Positions 52,678 through 64,000 of a stretch of DNA of 64,000 bases are shown here, one piece after another. The stretch comes from Terana coerulea (lineage: Eukaryota; Basidiomycota; Agaricomycetes; Polyporales; Phanerochaetaceae): contig JAKOGH010000229.1 of NCBI GenBank assembly GCA_024811115.1, positions 1-64,000 of the forward strand. The letters are read 5' to 3'. The translations under genes and the position numbers were made by a program. A model generated the notes under the pieces. That model ran no database searches. It saw only the letters and a program-made list of their open reading frames with translations, and was not told the origin of the DNA. Each line of letters starts with the position of its first letter. The first letter of the stretch is position 1.

Positions 52678-55600
52678 CTATTGCTGAGATTTCGCATAGG
52701 CACCCCACTTCTTGAATGCTGGGTCATCGGGCTTCGTGTCTGGATGAATTTGTATCTTGTTATCCCACAACGCCGCAGAGGACTTCGACGGGTCGTGCTG
52801 CGCAGGGTCGGAAAGGCCAGACGGCGAGTTTGGCTGCCAACCAGCGCCGATGGAGGTGGCGACCAGCGTCGGTACCATGGTCATCAGCGAAGACCTGAAG
52901 AAGGTCGTTAGGATCGCTTATCGCTTCGACAGGCAACAGGAGTACTCACAATGCCACAGGCTGCGCCTGAGATTGAGGGCGTGCCTTGCGACTGCGATCC
53001 ACGTACGACGACGCACGCATACGCGCGCCACGGACATGCGCGAACGTACCGAGGTTGTCGCGGACCATGTCGATGGCGGTATTCCACTCAACGTCGCGGG
53101 TGGTTGGGAGCTCCTCAGGGCGTGACATGATCCGAAGCTTGACAAGTAGTTTCCCCGCAGGCTTGTTCGGTATGCAACGAAGGAGGGCACCGAGAGGGAT
53201 AGAGGCGAAGCCAAGGGCAAGTGAGATACCCCACTCACGACCACCGACACGTGTGACTTGGAAGGCTGCGCCACCAATGAAGACGATCAGGACTTGGACG
53301 GCAATCTCTGCAAGGTAAATTCAGTATACGTTGATGCACCAACACATAGTTAGTCGAAAGCACGAACCGATCAAAGTAATGCCAATGAAGTAGTAATTCT
53401 TCGTGATACCCTCGAATATATTCAGCTTGTTGTCGAGACGGCGACAGTTAACCGAGTTGAAAATCTGCGAAAAGACGAAGATGTTGAAGACCAGAGTCTG
53501 CACGTCCTTGTCATGCTGAGATGAATCCCCCTGGTGGAAACCCGAGGATCTGGAGCCCGAGGAAATGGAAGATTAACGTGATGGTAGTCTGGTACGCCGA
53601 CTGCCCCAGGATTTGCTTCCACATGTCAACGGTAAACAGCGGGGCCGTCTTCCTGTCAGGCTTGCGATTCAGTGAGTGTTCCGAGGCGGGATCCGTGGCG
53701 AGAGCAAGGGCGGCGAAGGTGTCCATGATGATGTTAATCCAAAGTAACTGAACAGCCGAGAGCACCGACGACTCGCTAGCGGAGGCCACCGCGGAGACGA
53801 AGGTGATAATGACGGCCGTGATGTTGGTCGAGATCTGGAATTGCAAGAATTTGCGCACCGCATCGTTCACGCATCGGCCCCACATGATCGCCTTGACGAT
53901 CGACGAGAAGTTGTCGTCCATGAGGATAATGTCGGAGGCCTCCTTGGCGACTTCGGTACCAGCAATGCCCATGGAGAAGCCGACGTCAGCCGTCTTGAGC
54001 GCAGGTCCATCGTTCGTTCCATCGCCAGTGACACCAACAGTCTCGCCGAGCTCACGAAGGCTTTCGACGAGCACCTTCTTATCCTCAGGAGACGACCGCG
54101 CTAGAACCTGGAGCCGGGGAACGATCTCAAGCATATCTTGTTTGTCGAGCTGACGGAACACTGGGCCCTCCATGATGATGCCGCCGGCGGTGTAGATACC
54201 GCACTGCAAGGCGATCGATCGAGCCGTGAGGACGTTGTCGCCAGTGCACATCTTGACCGTAACTCCGGCCTTGAGACACTTCGCGACAGCTTCGCGGACA
54301 CCAGGACGAAGAGGGTCCTCAATACCTACGATGCCGATAAGTGTGAGGTGGTGGGCCAAATCCTCGTACGGAACCTAAGTGTCAAATGATGGATAAGCGA
54401 GTACAAGAACCTCTCGAGTCGAATCACTGACCTCGTCGTCAAGCTGGGAGTCTGTCCCTCTAGGAGGCCAAGACTCGAAGTCGCGGTAACAGAGAGCGAT
54501 CGTACGAAGGGTCTGATTAGCGTAGAAGATGATCGTGCGCTGGATGTTGTCGCTGGCGACCTCATCGATCTCCCTGGGCTCCAAGTCGCCACCACTCTGA
54601 GTGGTATCGCCAGGCTTCACAACAACGACATGCTGCGTGCACATCCTGGTAAGGATCTCGCTGGCTCCCCTTCAGGAAAAGGCGGTAACCGCCGTCGCGT
54701 TTCCGGATAACAACACCCATGGCCTTGCGCTCGCTCGAGAAGGGAATCATCTGCTTAATATCCGCCTCGTCGCGAGTCTTCTTGTAGTCGTCCCACTTGT
54801 TCTGCTTGGCGAACTTGAGCAGGGCGGTCTCGGTCTTGCTCCCGACGAAGACGAGCTCGCCGCTGTCTGGATCGGTGTCCTCGAAGGCGGTGGAGTTGAT
54901 CGCAATAGCCTCGTTAAGAAGCTTCTTGAGGGGGTCGCCAAGAACACCGGTGAGCTCGGTCTGGTCAATGCTGAAGTCCTGGACGTGCTTTCGGCGCGCC
55001 TCCTCGGTTGCCTTTCCCCGGACTCCTCTCCCGCATTCGTACGCGTCATGTTCTCTTCGAGCAGGTGCACGAATTTGCAGTGGATACCGATAGAACCCGC
55101 GACGACGGTCATCTCATTTTGAGTGAGGGTGCCGGTCTTGTCTGTGCAAACGACGGAGGCGTTCGCCATGGTCTCGCATGAGCCCAGGACGCGGACGAGA
55201 AGCTTCTCCTTCGTCATGCGCTTGGTAGCGAATGCGAGAGCAAGCGTAACGGCAAGAGGAAGGCCTGGTGCCCAATTAAGTTACGTGCATTTGCAGAACA
55301 ACAACATTGTAGCTTACCTTCCGGTACGGCAACGACAATAAGGGTCACAGAGATAATGAGAATCTGGACGAAGGCGATACCCTTCTCGTTCGCCGTCCGC
55401 TGTGGATTGTTTGTTCCCAATTGAACAAAAAATCTGATCATTAGGGCGGTGAAGAGAACAAGACCGGCGGCACTTCCGAGCTTGGCGATCAGCTCGGCGA
55501 GGTCGTTGAGCTTCAGTTGCAAAGGGGTATTCTCCGTATCGCCGCGAAGTGCTATGTAGAACATATTAGACAGACATCCAACCGTAAATTGTCAAAACAC

Positions 55601-57469
55601 TCACCCATCATGATACGACCGTTGAAACTCTTCGTGCCGACGGCAATGACGACGTAGCTACCGTACCCTTCAAGGACCTTTGCACCGGACACCATGAAAC
55701 AGTCTGTATGATTGGGGAGATCGCCCTTCTGCTCTCCACGGAAGCACTCATCGTAGCTGAGTTTCCGAATGGCGTCCGATTCGCCCGTTGCCCCGCTCTC
55801 GTCGCAGCGGATGTTGTGGCCAGAGAGGAAGACGCCATCACAGGGGACAATCTCGCCGGGTTCTAGCAAGGCAATGTCACCGACGACAACTTCCCGAATG
55901 TCGATGACCTGTTCAACGCCTCCGCGAATGACCTTCACGCCTCGCTCTTCTTTCTTCTCGTTCAGCGTCTGGAACTGGCGCTCCTTCTGCCAATCATTAA
56001 GAGAACCGACCATAACCTGAATACATACGAGTATATGCGGTTAGTTCTGCGCTTGTGCGAAAAAATGATATATCTGCCACTTACGACAATAATGATGGCT
56101 ACGATAATAGCAACGCCTTCCACCCAGTCCACGGGCGGTTCGCCTGGTGGCAACGGCGTTCCGAAGTCTTGGAAGAATCCTAATGCCAAGGACACCACCG
56201 CGGCTATAGACAACAGCACCTGCATTCAAATTGTCAGCCACTCAGGAACCGGCGCATAACTTCGCAAAGCGGTGTACGCACCAGAACTTTATCCTTCAGC
56301 GCCAACCACATGAGTTGAAGCAAGCTCTTTGTCTTGCGCGACGGCAACACGTTCTCGCCGAATACGCGATGCCGGTCCTCGATGGTCGCAGCATATGCAC
56401 CGCCCGACTCCTTGTCATCTTTGACCTCCAGGCCTTCCATGTTGGCCGCTTCCGCCTGCCCGTCATCTCCGGTGACCATGATGCCAGGTACCGCCTCCGC
56501 CTCCGCGCCCTCTATTCTGTCGTGCCGCTGAGATACACCAGTTCCCGCGCCTGTTCCGCCGCCTGGCCGTCCATCCCCGTGCGCAGGCTGCGAGGGTGCC
56601 GTATGCTTCGCGAGGCCTCGCTTCTTGTGCGTGCCCAGACCCCTGAGCAAACCGTCAACGCCACCCATCTCCGTTAGGGCGGGTAGATTCTTAGGGTCTA
56701 CCAGGGAAGCAAGGCGGTAGGGTTTGAACGCAAACGGCCCGGCGTCGATGCTCTCGTCCTGAGCGAGGTCCAACGTGGGACGCGCAGCTTCCGATTCTTC
56801 TTCTGCATGTTCGTCCCCCTCGACCTCCTTCTTCTTGTGGTGATTCGAGCGGGACGGGGAGTGTTCGTGTACGGTAGTGCCGCCGACGCTACGCGTGTCG
56901 AAATGCGTTTGGGTCGGCGAAGGCGACGCGGCCAGTGTAACCATGCCGATGGAATGGGAGTCCGGGTCCGTGTCCTCGGTACTACCGTTTATCGTACTCG
57001 ACACGCTAGGCTTTCGCCCGTGGCCGTGCGGTTGACCTGGCGCGAGCAGGCCGAGCGACGAGTAACCAGATTGCGCGTTCGGATGGTTCTCGCGTAAAGC
57101 CAAAGTAGTAGGCTGAGCAAACTGGACCGATGAACGAGTGGATAGGGTAGGCGACGGTGGAACATGAGTTGAGCCATCTGAACCCCAGCTCGAGCCCGTG
57201 GGCGAGCTCGGGACATCTAGAGAGGTGCGTGCGGGTCTCAGAATGGAAATGGGCGCGAGTAGACCCTGTTCGGACGGCGAACGAGCGTGCTGGTCGGTTT
57301 GCGGGCTGATAGGTGGTGACTGGGACTCAAGAAAGGGGCTGCCAGAGTCCAAATGTGGTGTCGACATACGAGGAGTAGAGTAGTCGGTCGTCACCTGAAT
57401 GGACGGAATTTCCGGGCCTTCGCTGTCAGGATGCCGGTCGAATTCGTCGACAGAATTATGGTGAGACAT
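52678..57469 (-). CDS. PMC1: P-type Ca2+-transporting ATPase, PMC1-like (P2B), three frame breaks
   Basis: About 350 disordered Ser/Pro-rich residues ([19 protein letters not shown] onward) precede [20 protein letters not shown], the start of the pump. A domain: [13 protein letters not shown]4: [15 protein letters not shown]. Phosphorylation site: [14 protein letters not shown] domain: [16 protein letters not shown]5-M6: [20 protein letters not shown]. It ends [11 protein letters not shown] after a last small exon. PMC1-type pumps load calcium into the vacuole against calcineurin-sensed cytosolic rises. Breaks: one base missing near 55016-55024, one extra at 54667-54670 (GGGG on the coding strand, in the KGAS motif), one extra at 53527-53531 (GGGGG). 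The first two compensate, leaving about 117 codons of the N domain out of frame. Confidence 0.92.
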
Positions 57470-60400
57470 AGCGAATAGAAAGGCTGAGGACAGCGAGGAC
57501 TAGAAAGAAGCTAAACGTGGGGGTCCAAAACCTAGCAGTCTCCTGGCATGAGCGGTTTTGTATCCCAGTCACCACCGCATGTGGTTGAAGTAAGGTGTGT
57601 TCGATTTCGAAAGAACATGCACCGCCATAACCAAAGGCGCTTATCTCGTCAGCGCCAGGTCCCTTGGCACTCCGACGTCCAAGTGGTCTTGTCCCTCTCA
57701 ATTCCTGCCACCGTCCTCGACAACGGCCTGAACAAAAACCGTGCTGTGCGTCCGGCCACTGTCCAAGTGCTAGGCTCAGAGTAAAGGCTTTGCGGCAGAG
57801 GCTGGACAGCACTGGCCGCGCAGCCTGCAGGCGGCGGACACTCCCACGCTCAATATCCTCGGGGTTTCCAAACTGAAAGATGTCGCCGTTTTCCTCATGC
57901 CTTCAATGCGTGGTTTATGCGGGAGGGGAACTGCTAAGTAACCCTCATTCAGTACTCGAGGTCGAATATTGAATGAGGGTTTTCGCTGTACCAGGAATAC
58001 GGTATGCAGCTCGTTCAAGCAAGTGTTGAACACGCGCGTACCGCGAGGTGGGGTCTGTAGTATAGCAGGCTCCAGCGTGGACCTTCTGGAAAGTACACTC
58101 TGAAATTCCAGTTGCTTTTCACCTCATCGCTCGCGGTCGTCTTGGTTATGGGGACAATGCACGTCCTGGTGAATTCCTCGTACTATTGTTATTGAGGATA
58201 CTCTGGTAGATGTGATCCCAATCAAGACGATTGCTGTGTGGCGTTGTTATATGCACTGATTAGTATCCTGCAACCATAGAGAGGATGCAGTTTCCCAGAC
58301 GAATCTCCTAGTAGAAGCTTGCCATACTCGGGGTGTTAGTACTCGATGTAGAATTCACGTATCAATCGCTTTCGTGGGTGATGTTCTCTCATGTGGATTC
58401 AAAATCTAATGAATCATCTTTCTGTGATGCAGAACGATCCCATAGATATCTTATTTAGAAAGAATGTTGGTCGAGTCGCCAGCGCTATAGTACTCTTGAG
58501 TGAACCCGCACGACGCGCGTCACTCTGTCAAGGAGCATCTGCCAACTAACCTGAGTCTTTCTGGGGCTTAAATTCGTACGCATCCCAACCGCAGCCTGTA
58601 GAATGCCCACTTGTAGCATTCGTCATCAGGTTTCGGTTACAATCTCGGATCTACCCTAGTTTCGTCCAAATCGAGGCTACTCCCACCCACGTACGCAGTT
58701 CACCTTATTCTGCGATTTGTGCCGTGACCTGGTGATCATGCTGCAATTTCCGTTGTAGGAGTCCTCCTATTCCATGCCGATACGCCGCATGGTCATCGAA
58801 TGCGACGGTTGACGGGAAGATCTCGCCGAAAACACTTCGGTCTGCTTCAACTACTTCGAGGATCCTCAGGGCTTCTCCTTTGAGATGCGCGTATGGGATT
58901 GGGCAAGTCAAGTCTGTATGTGTGTGGAGAACCTTATTGCTCTGCCTCTCATTCATTATGCTATGTGGATGCATACCTCTGCACATTTGCGGCGACGTTA
59001 CGGCGCGAAGGCATTCCTACGTCGGACCGAACGCCTAACAATGGCAACATCATGACCACATCGTGCGCCTAGCATGCAGCTGTGCTACAAATATTGTGAA
59101 CGCTGCTACAAGAATGCAGGGCCATTTTACATAGGAGGATTTTGGCCTCACGCAGACGGCTTGCCAGTGCGACCGTTCCAAATGAGTTCCACATTGAACG
59201 TAAACACCTGCCATATGCGGTAGGCGCCTGTATGGATTAGGTAAGTCTCGGTTGATCTCATCCGCGTCCCTAGGCTGCTCTGGTTCCGTCTGCACTGACT
59301 CGAGCCACTCTCTAGGTCAGCTTACGCTCGGTCGCACAAAATATGTTGCAGCCGAAGTTGAAATGCGCAGCGGATATAATTGTGAGACTTAACCCCAATT
59401 TGTAGTGACGGTGAAATTCGACAAGTAATCAGGCTGATACTCCTAGCGACGGCGCAGCCAGCCTGGGTAACCTAATTACAGTAGCGGGAAGATATAAATG
59501 GTGAGTTGCACTGGTTCAACCACCTTTCTCAGACTCTGAATCTTACAGTCTCACCAGATCACGCCGAAATTCGCTTGCTCTGCGTCGTCCCAGTAAAGAA
59601 AGGTCTAGATGGCTTCGTCTGGCAAGTTTCCAACCTTGAACGTGGATCACCCGCCTCCTATCACCGGAGCAGTCCTGCACCCCTTCTTTGTACATATCCT
59701 ATGTTGGCATATCCTCATGCAACCTGTGCCTTTCCGACCGCTTCCCTCGCTTTATGTCATATGATATAAGCGCCAAGAGCATAAGGATCGGGCCAAGCAA
59801 GGACAAGTGCATTCCAAGAGCCTTGTCTCGCGATTGGTTGAAGGTTGCGGAATAGGGACGGCCATTGTAGCGTGGGCGCCCTCGTCATCGCCTCCGCATA
59901 TGGATCCACACCTCTGGCACACGGAGCGCATGCGCACTGCTAGGGCGGCGGCAGGCGCTGTTTTGAGCAACTCAACCGAGCAATTTTGTCATTCACTTGG
60001 TATGTTCACGTTCCACATAATCCAATAGGGCGGAAAGGGGCTGATTAACTGTGCATTTTAGTTGTGGGCTCTGCCCTGGTAAGCGATACTCTGTGCAAGG
60101 CTGCGATCTGCTAAATCCTTCAAGCGTCAGTGATTCATGAGTCGGTTATTACTCATCTGAGAGAGCGGAAGAGCGAAGGCGCGGATGCAATGACTTCGCT
60201 AGTTGTCTCGACGCCAAGTTGGCCGACGTTCGCGCATGCGATATCTTCAGCCTATCTCCAGGGGCTGTGTATATTGACTCAGAACGGCCCGCCACCTGGG
60301 TATGGCGAGATCATGACTAGTTGAGTTGAGTTGCCCACGATATTTGTTTCACAACATGATTGCTCATTTCAGTATCACAGCCCGGGGGAATGGTACAGTG

Positions 60401-62921
60401 ACATACTCGACTAAACACCGTAGTAGTCACGTTGTTGCCAGTATACCCACAGCCAAATAACCCGCCGATTGAGTTCAGTGCAGGGACCCGAGACACTTGA
60501 ACCCTTGACGGTCAGTACTAGATCTCTCGCTTACGTTCACGTCCATGCCTCCTGTTGTCTCTCAGCTCAATGCGCGAATGTACCAAAGTCGTCATGGATG
60601 GTCTCTATTTTGTACGTAAATGTGACCTATAACAGCCTGCCGCCAAAGGTCAACGTTCAACGTTGAGGGGATATCGCCGTACGCCGTTACTTCTGCTTCG
60701 TGGCGCCATCCCATATGACCCGAACCTTCTTATTCTGCGTAGGTCTCTCCACTATCGCTTGTGGCTCAGGAACACCACGGTCCTCTGATGGCGAACTGCT
60801 TCCCGAGCAAGAAATTGCGTGATACTCGTCGCGCAGTCTCATGCCGGCACGCTCGAGAGGCACTGGGGTATCCCGAACCATTACGCCTGCTTGCGTTTGG
60901 CTATGTCCGGCCGTCAGGAGCTTGCCTGATTTAGGTGAGAGAATAGATGTCAAAGACGCATTGTCTTCTGTCCGGCACCTACTTGACTAACATTATCTTC
61001 TCTCAGTCCTCCCTATTTGTGATTGCTATTCAAGCCCTCGAATACACAGCCCTAATCTTCGTAGAATCCTGGAACAATGCTGAAGCTTCCTCGGTATTCG
61101 TCTCATTCCAGATTGCCCGTACATCCCTCCGGCACACCGCGTGACCGCCTCATTGACCAGGCGCCGCACCCGCACTCGGAAAGGCCAGCTAGCCTCACGT
61201 TCTACATGCGGCCAGCACCGCCTTCATCCTTCTGGATTTCTTCGCGGGTCGGAGCTCAGCTAGCGAGCAGGAAACCGCCTTGCTCACACTCGATTGGTGC
61301 ATCATTGTTTTCTAGAAGAAGCGGTTCGTTGAGGAAGTCTGGGACGCGGGGTGGCGTGGCATATCGCGCTGCTGAGTGGCCCAGAACCATTGGCACGGCC
61401 TACTGGTAGTAGCCCACAGCTACGGTCAAAATATATAGCATCCGGATAATCCAGCTCCGCAGCAACGTCGACGCACGCTTCCCATCTTCGCAGCCCCGGT
61501 AAATTCTGGCGATGTACCGCGTACGATTTCTCTCACTCGGATGCCTTCCGCACGAAGAACGTGCGTCATAGTAGCCACCCCAATGGCTCGGCCAAGTCAT
61601 GTCCCAGACAGGCTATGGGCAAACGGCGACGTCACGGGCTACGATTCGATCTTTTCAGCACTTCTACACCGCCATTCACTATACCATAGCACTTACATCG
61701 CTGTCACGGTAGTTTTCAGGAAGCTCTCCCATACATTGCCGCATCGCCTCTGGTTCAACTTCGCAGCGCCGCTGCCATCTTCACATGGACGTTGTAGTCG
61801 GCCGATGTACTCCGGAAAAGGTCCTTCCGCTCTGTAGCAGTGAGCATAAGCATAGCCAACCACAAACCTCCTGCTCTCCGTATTTTGGGGTCTACATGCA
61901 GCATTGCATACTCTGTGGCGGCGGCGGCCGGCAGAGACCAGGCCCGACGCAATGTTCGGGCTCCTGGTACATGCGGAGCGGCGGTGGCCGTAGCTGCCAC
62001 GTAGGCTTTTCATTGCAACGCGTACGTTTTCGGCCGTCAAAGCTTCGTCCTGACGGTTGTAGCCGTAAATTTGAGAGCTGTCCACGAGAGACAGGCTAAA
62101 AATCGACGAGCAGCTTGAACCGCCAAATCTTTCCTTTGCACAGCCCCGTGTAGCACTCCCAAAAGGAAAGCGTAGTGTTTGCGTTTCCGTTGGCGTCGAC
62201 CATGTGCCGCTGTGTGCAAGTGCTTCCCCGCAAATCTCTTCAGCTCAGAATGAGTTGTCTCACGCAACCAGGGTTCTGTTACGTTTGTCCGTGGTGCGCG
62301 GCAGCCTGGCTGGATACCGACACGGCGATAGGCCTTGCGCATTGCACATCTGTATGTAGCGCTAAAGCATGAAGACGCCAAGTAAGTAGATCACGTCAGA
62401 TAACCTAGCTATGTGGGTCCACAAATACGGTGGCTGCGTACCTCCTGATCGACAGAAGTCTGCATTGCCAAGAGCCTCCGCGGACATCTTCAGTCGCGAA
62501 CAGGCTATGAGGGGCTATGAGTGCCCCGACAAAAGGAATGAGAAGGCCACACAGGCCTTTGGTGGCGTCACGAGCGGCATTAATGCGGTTACGGTCCGAT
62601 ACGCATGGTCGAGATGATAATGCGAATCACAATTCCCGACTATCTGATAACTTGCAGGAAAGGGTCCCGGCAGGCTGCGAGACCAGGACGCGTCTAATGA
62701 AGTTGAGGCTCTGGAATGCGATTCGGGAGCATAGCACCAAAGCTGCAACGGGTAGGGTTTGTATGGTTCAAGAGGTTGGCTCGGGGGTATAGAACAACGG
62801 TACAGCAATGTAATAGGAAGGACAGATAACAGGTATCCAGTGAGCTGAGAGTATAATAACATGAGCGCACACCTTGTGAGTCGATCATAAGACAACGCAC
62901 CCATCGACTACCCCAAACCAA
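57470..62921. other. Long gene-poor region upstream of the Ca2+ ATPase
   Basis: It holds the ATPase promoter (nearest few hundred bases) and a 12-bp perfect hairpin at 57940-57981. Minus-strand open frames at 58705-58986 (tail LQRKLQHDHQVTAQIAE) and 60687-60953 (tail KKVRVIWDGATKQK) have slightly coding-like composition but no domain or full exon structure. No transposon ends or RNA genes are recognised. Confidence 0.35.
57940..57981. repeat. Perfect 12-bp inverted repeat (hairpin)
   Basis: AACCCTCATTCA at 57940-57951 is mirrored by TGAATGAGGGTT at 57970-57981 with an 18-base loop. It lies about 470 bases upstream of the ATPase start codon, so it could be promoter dyad or chance. Confidence 0.5.
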
Positions 62922-63201
62922 CTATATCTCGTCCAATCCAGCGTCCAGGCCAACTGGGCCAGTGACGTCGGGTGCTGCCGCGATATCGTAGGGCTCAGCC
63001 TTCTTCTCGTCGGCGGCCATTGCGCTCGTGGCCTTAGGAAGCTCTGAGTTCGTTAGCCATAGGCTCCTAAAGGCGGCTGCGTTCGCAACAAGGTTAAGGA
63101 GGTCAACCGTTAGCTGCATAGAGATTTCAGCTCATGTTTTGGAAAGTATAAGCGAGCAGAAGATCCTCACCTCGCTCTTGATCAAGCCAGTCTTTGTGAA
63201 C
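62922..63201 (-). CDS. Possible terminal exons of an unidentified gene
   Basis: A minus-strand exon 62922-63113 (LTVDLLNLVANAAAFRSLWL, then a Lys/Asp-rich tail ending GLDAGLDEI) is preceded by a 57-nt GT-AG intron (63114-63170, ending ATGCAG). Before it is a 31-nt exon (63171-63201, FTKTGLIKSE) whose own acceptor has a CTGAC branch-point-like motif and CTAG. The pieces join in frame. I cannot trace earlier exons with confidence nor name the protein; the 5' part would lie at 63.2-64 kb or beyond. Confidence 0.3.
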
Positions 63202-64000
63202 CTAGGTAAGACAAGGCATTGGGTCAGCGTCGAGTTTCACCCCTTGCTCGATAACGACAGCAAAACGGTTCCGGCTCATGCTGCGTGTGGTAGCGGAGGC
63301 AGGGGGTTGGGAGGGGGAGATAGCATGATCGGAGGTAGGTTGCCACTCGCCGCAGTAAATGAAAATGCCGGCCGGGGTCATCAAGCATTCCCATCCAGAG
63401 TTTCTAAGTGACGGAGAGCATGTTCGACGGCGCGCCCAGAAGGTAATGCCGTCGTTACTCTCTGCCCTTCTGGACAGTATGTATTGGGTTCCAACGCCAC
63501 GCCTAGCGGCATTCTCACATAACGGCAGCTTGGCCTAGGGTAGGATGGTCGTAATTCGAGGAGATAGCCGACAATACGATAGCAGATAGCTGCCTTTCTT
63601 GCTTGAGCAAGCCAAGATGACTGGTCCGCAGGAATCACGGCAGCACTTGCACCGCCTCGAGCGTGTACGACGTCCGCAAAGTTCCACGAGTGCTTCGCAT
63701 AGTACTATGCCGAAGACGAGCTGAAAGGCTCCTAGCTTTCTGCCCACGACTGGGCGCTTTGCGACACAGCCTTGTCCATATGAATAGGGCATGACAGACA
63801 GCAAGCTTCCGTGGCTCATTCTGGAACAGCTAGGAAACTGCGCACATCCGTCTTCGAAGGCAAGGGTGCCTGTGGATAACAGATATGCACTGCCTACGGC
63901 AACGTGAACAGGGAGCAGCGCTGGCTTGAAATGCATGCATTTCCCGAAGTGCTTGATATCGGATGGTATGTGGGTCACGGCAGCCCGTCAGGAGATGCCA
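63202..64000. other. Right edge of window, unassigned
   Basis: It may contain earlier exons of the gene ending at 62922. A minus-strand open frame of 147 codons (63535-63978) is Cys-rich but has no recognisable domain. Confidence 0.3.

Noticed and set aside
60687..60953. 88-codon minus-strand frame ending KKVRVIWDGATKQK
   Set aside because: Tail looks coding-like, but no upstream exon or known family could be supported.

Overview
The window looks like a piece of a filamentous basidiomycete genome (Agaricomycetes, plausibly Polyporales). Genes are densely packed and cut by many 50-60 nt GT-AG introns. The protein set includes F-box/LRR-like proteins, an ABCC transporter, a GLFG nucleoporin, ATG22, ATG15, MIC60, neutral trehalase and a PMC1-type calcium ATPase. 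A chromodomain Ty3/gypsy retroelement and a Tad-like LINE are also present. There is no bacterial-style operon structure, rRNA or CRISPR. The order-level guess is an inference from protein style only.

Layout. 1-4.4 kb: decayed LINE on the minus strand, running off the left edge. 5.8-14.5 kb: two paralogous F-box genes in opposite orientation flank a head-to-head pair, ATG22 (minus) and MIC60 (plus). 16.1-22.0 kb: a full-length ABCC (MRP-type) transporter, convergent with a NUP49/NUP58-type nucleoporin (22.2-23.9 kb, minus). 26.5-26.9 kb: a 68-residue protein that is little more than a Zn2Cys6 DNA-binding cluster. 27.7-34.2 kb: an arrestin-fold gene, a METTL-type methyltransferase, a peroxisomal-type adenine-nucleotide carrier and a coiled-coil orphan. 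34.4-35.4 kb: two abutting MITE-like elements. 35.8-36.5 kb: a small secreted protein with a LecB-like calcium-binding tail. 37.8-44.8 kb: a complete LTR retroelement with a 5-bp target duplication. 45.6-48.4 kb: neutral trehalase. 50.6-52.2 kb: ATG15. 52.7-57.5 kb: vacuolar-type Ca2+ ATPase. 57.5-64 kb: mostly gene-free, with one possible set of terminal exons.

Functional links. ATG15 (lysis of autophagic bodies) and ATG22 (amino-acid efflux from the vacuole) act in successive steps of vacuolar recycling. PMC1-type ATPases and many ABCC proteins are vacuolar too, but they are tens of kb apart here, so co-location is probably incidental. Trehalase is a calcium- and PKA-controlled enzyme.

Caution on sequence quality. 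At least eight otherwise well conserved host genes (MIC60, F-box 2, NUP49, arrestin, carrier, secreted lectin-like, ATG15, Ca2+ ATPase) carry single-base or short frame breaks, several in G/C runs, while the ABC transporter, trehalase and methyltransferase show none. Residual assembly indels are the simplest explanation, so these are annotated as genes with a frame break rather than as pseudogenes.
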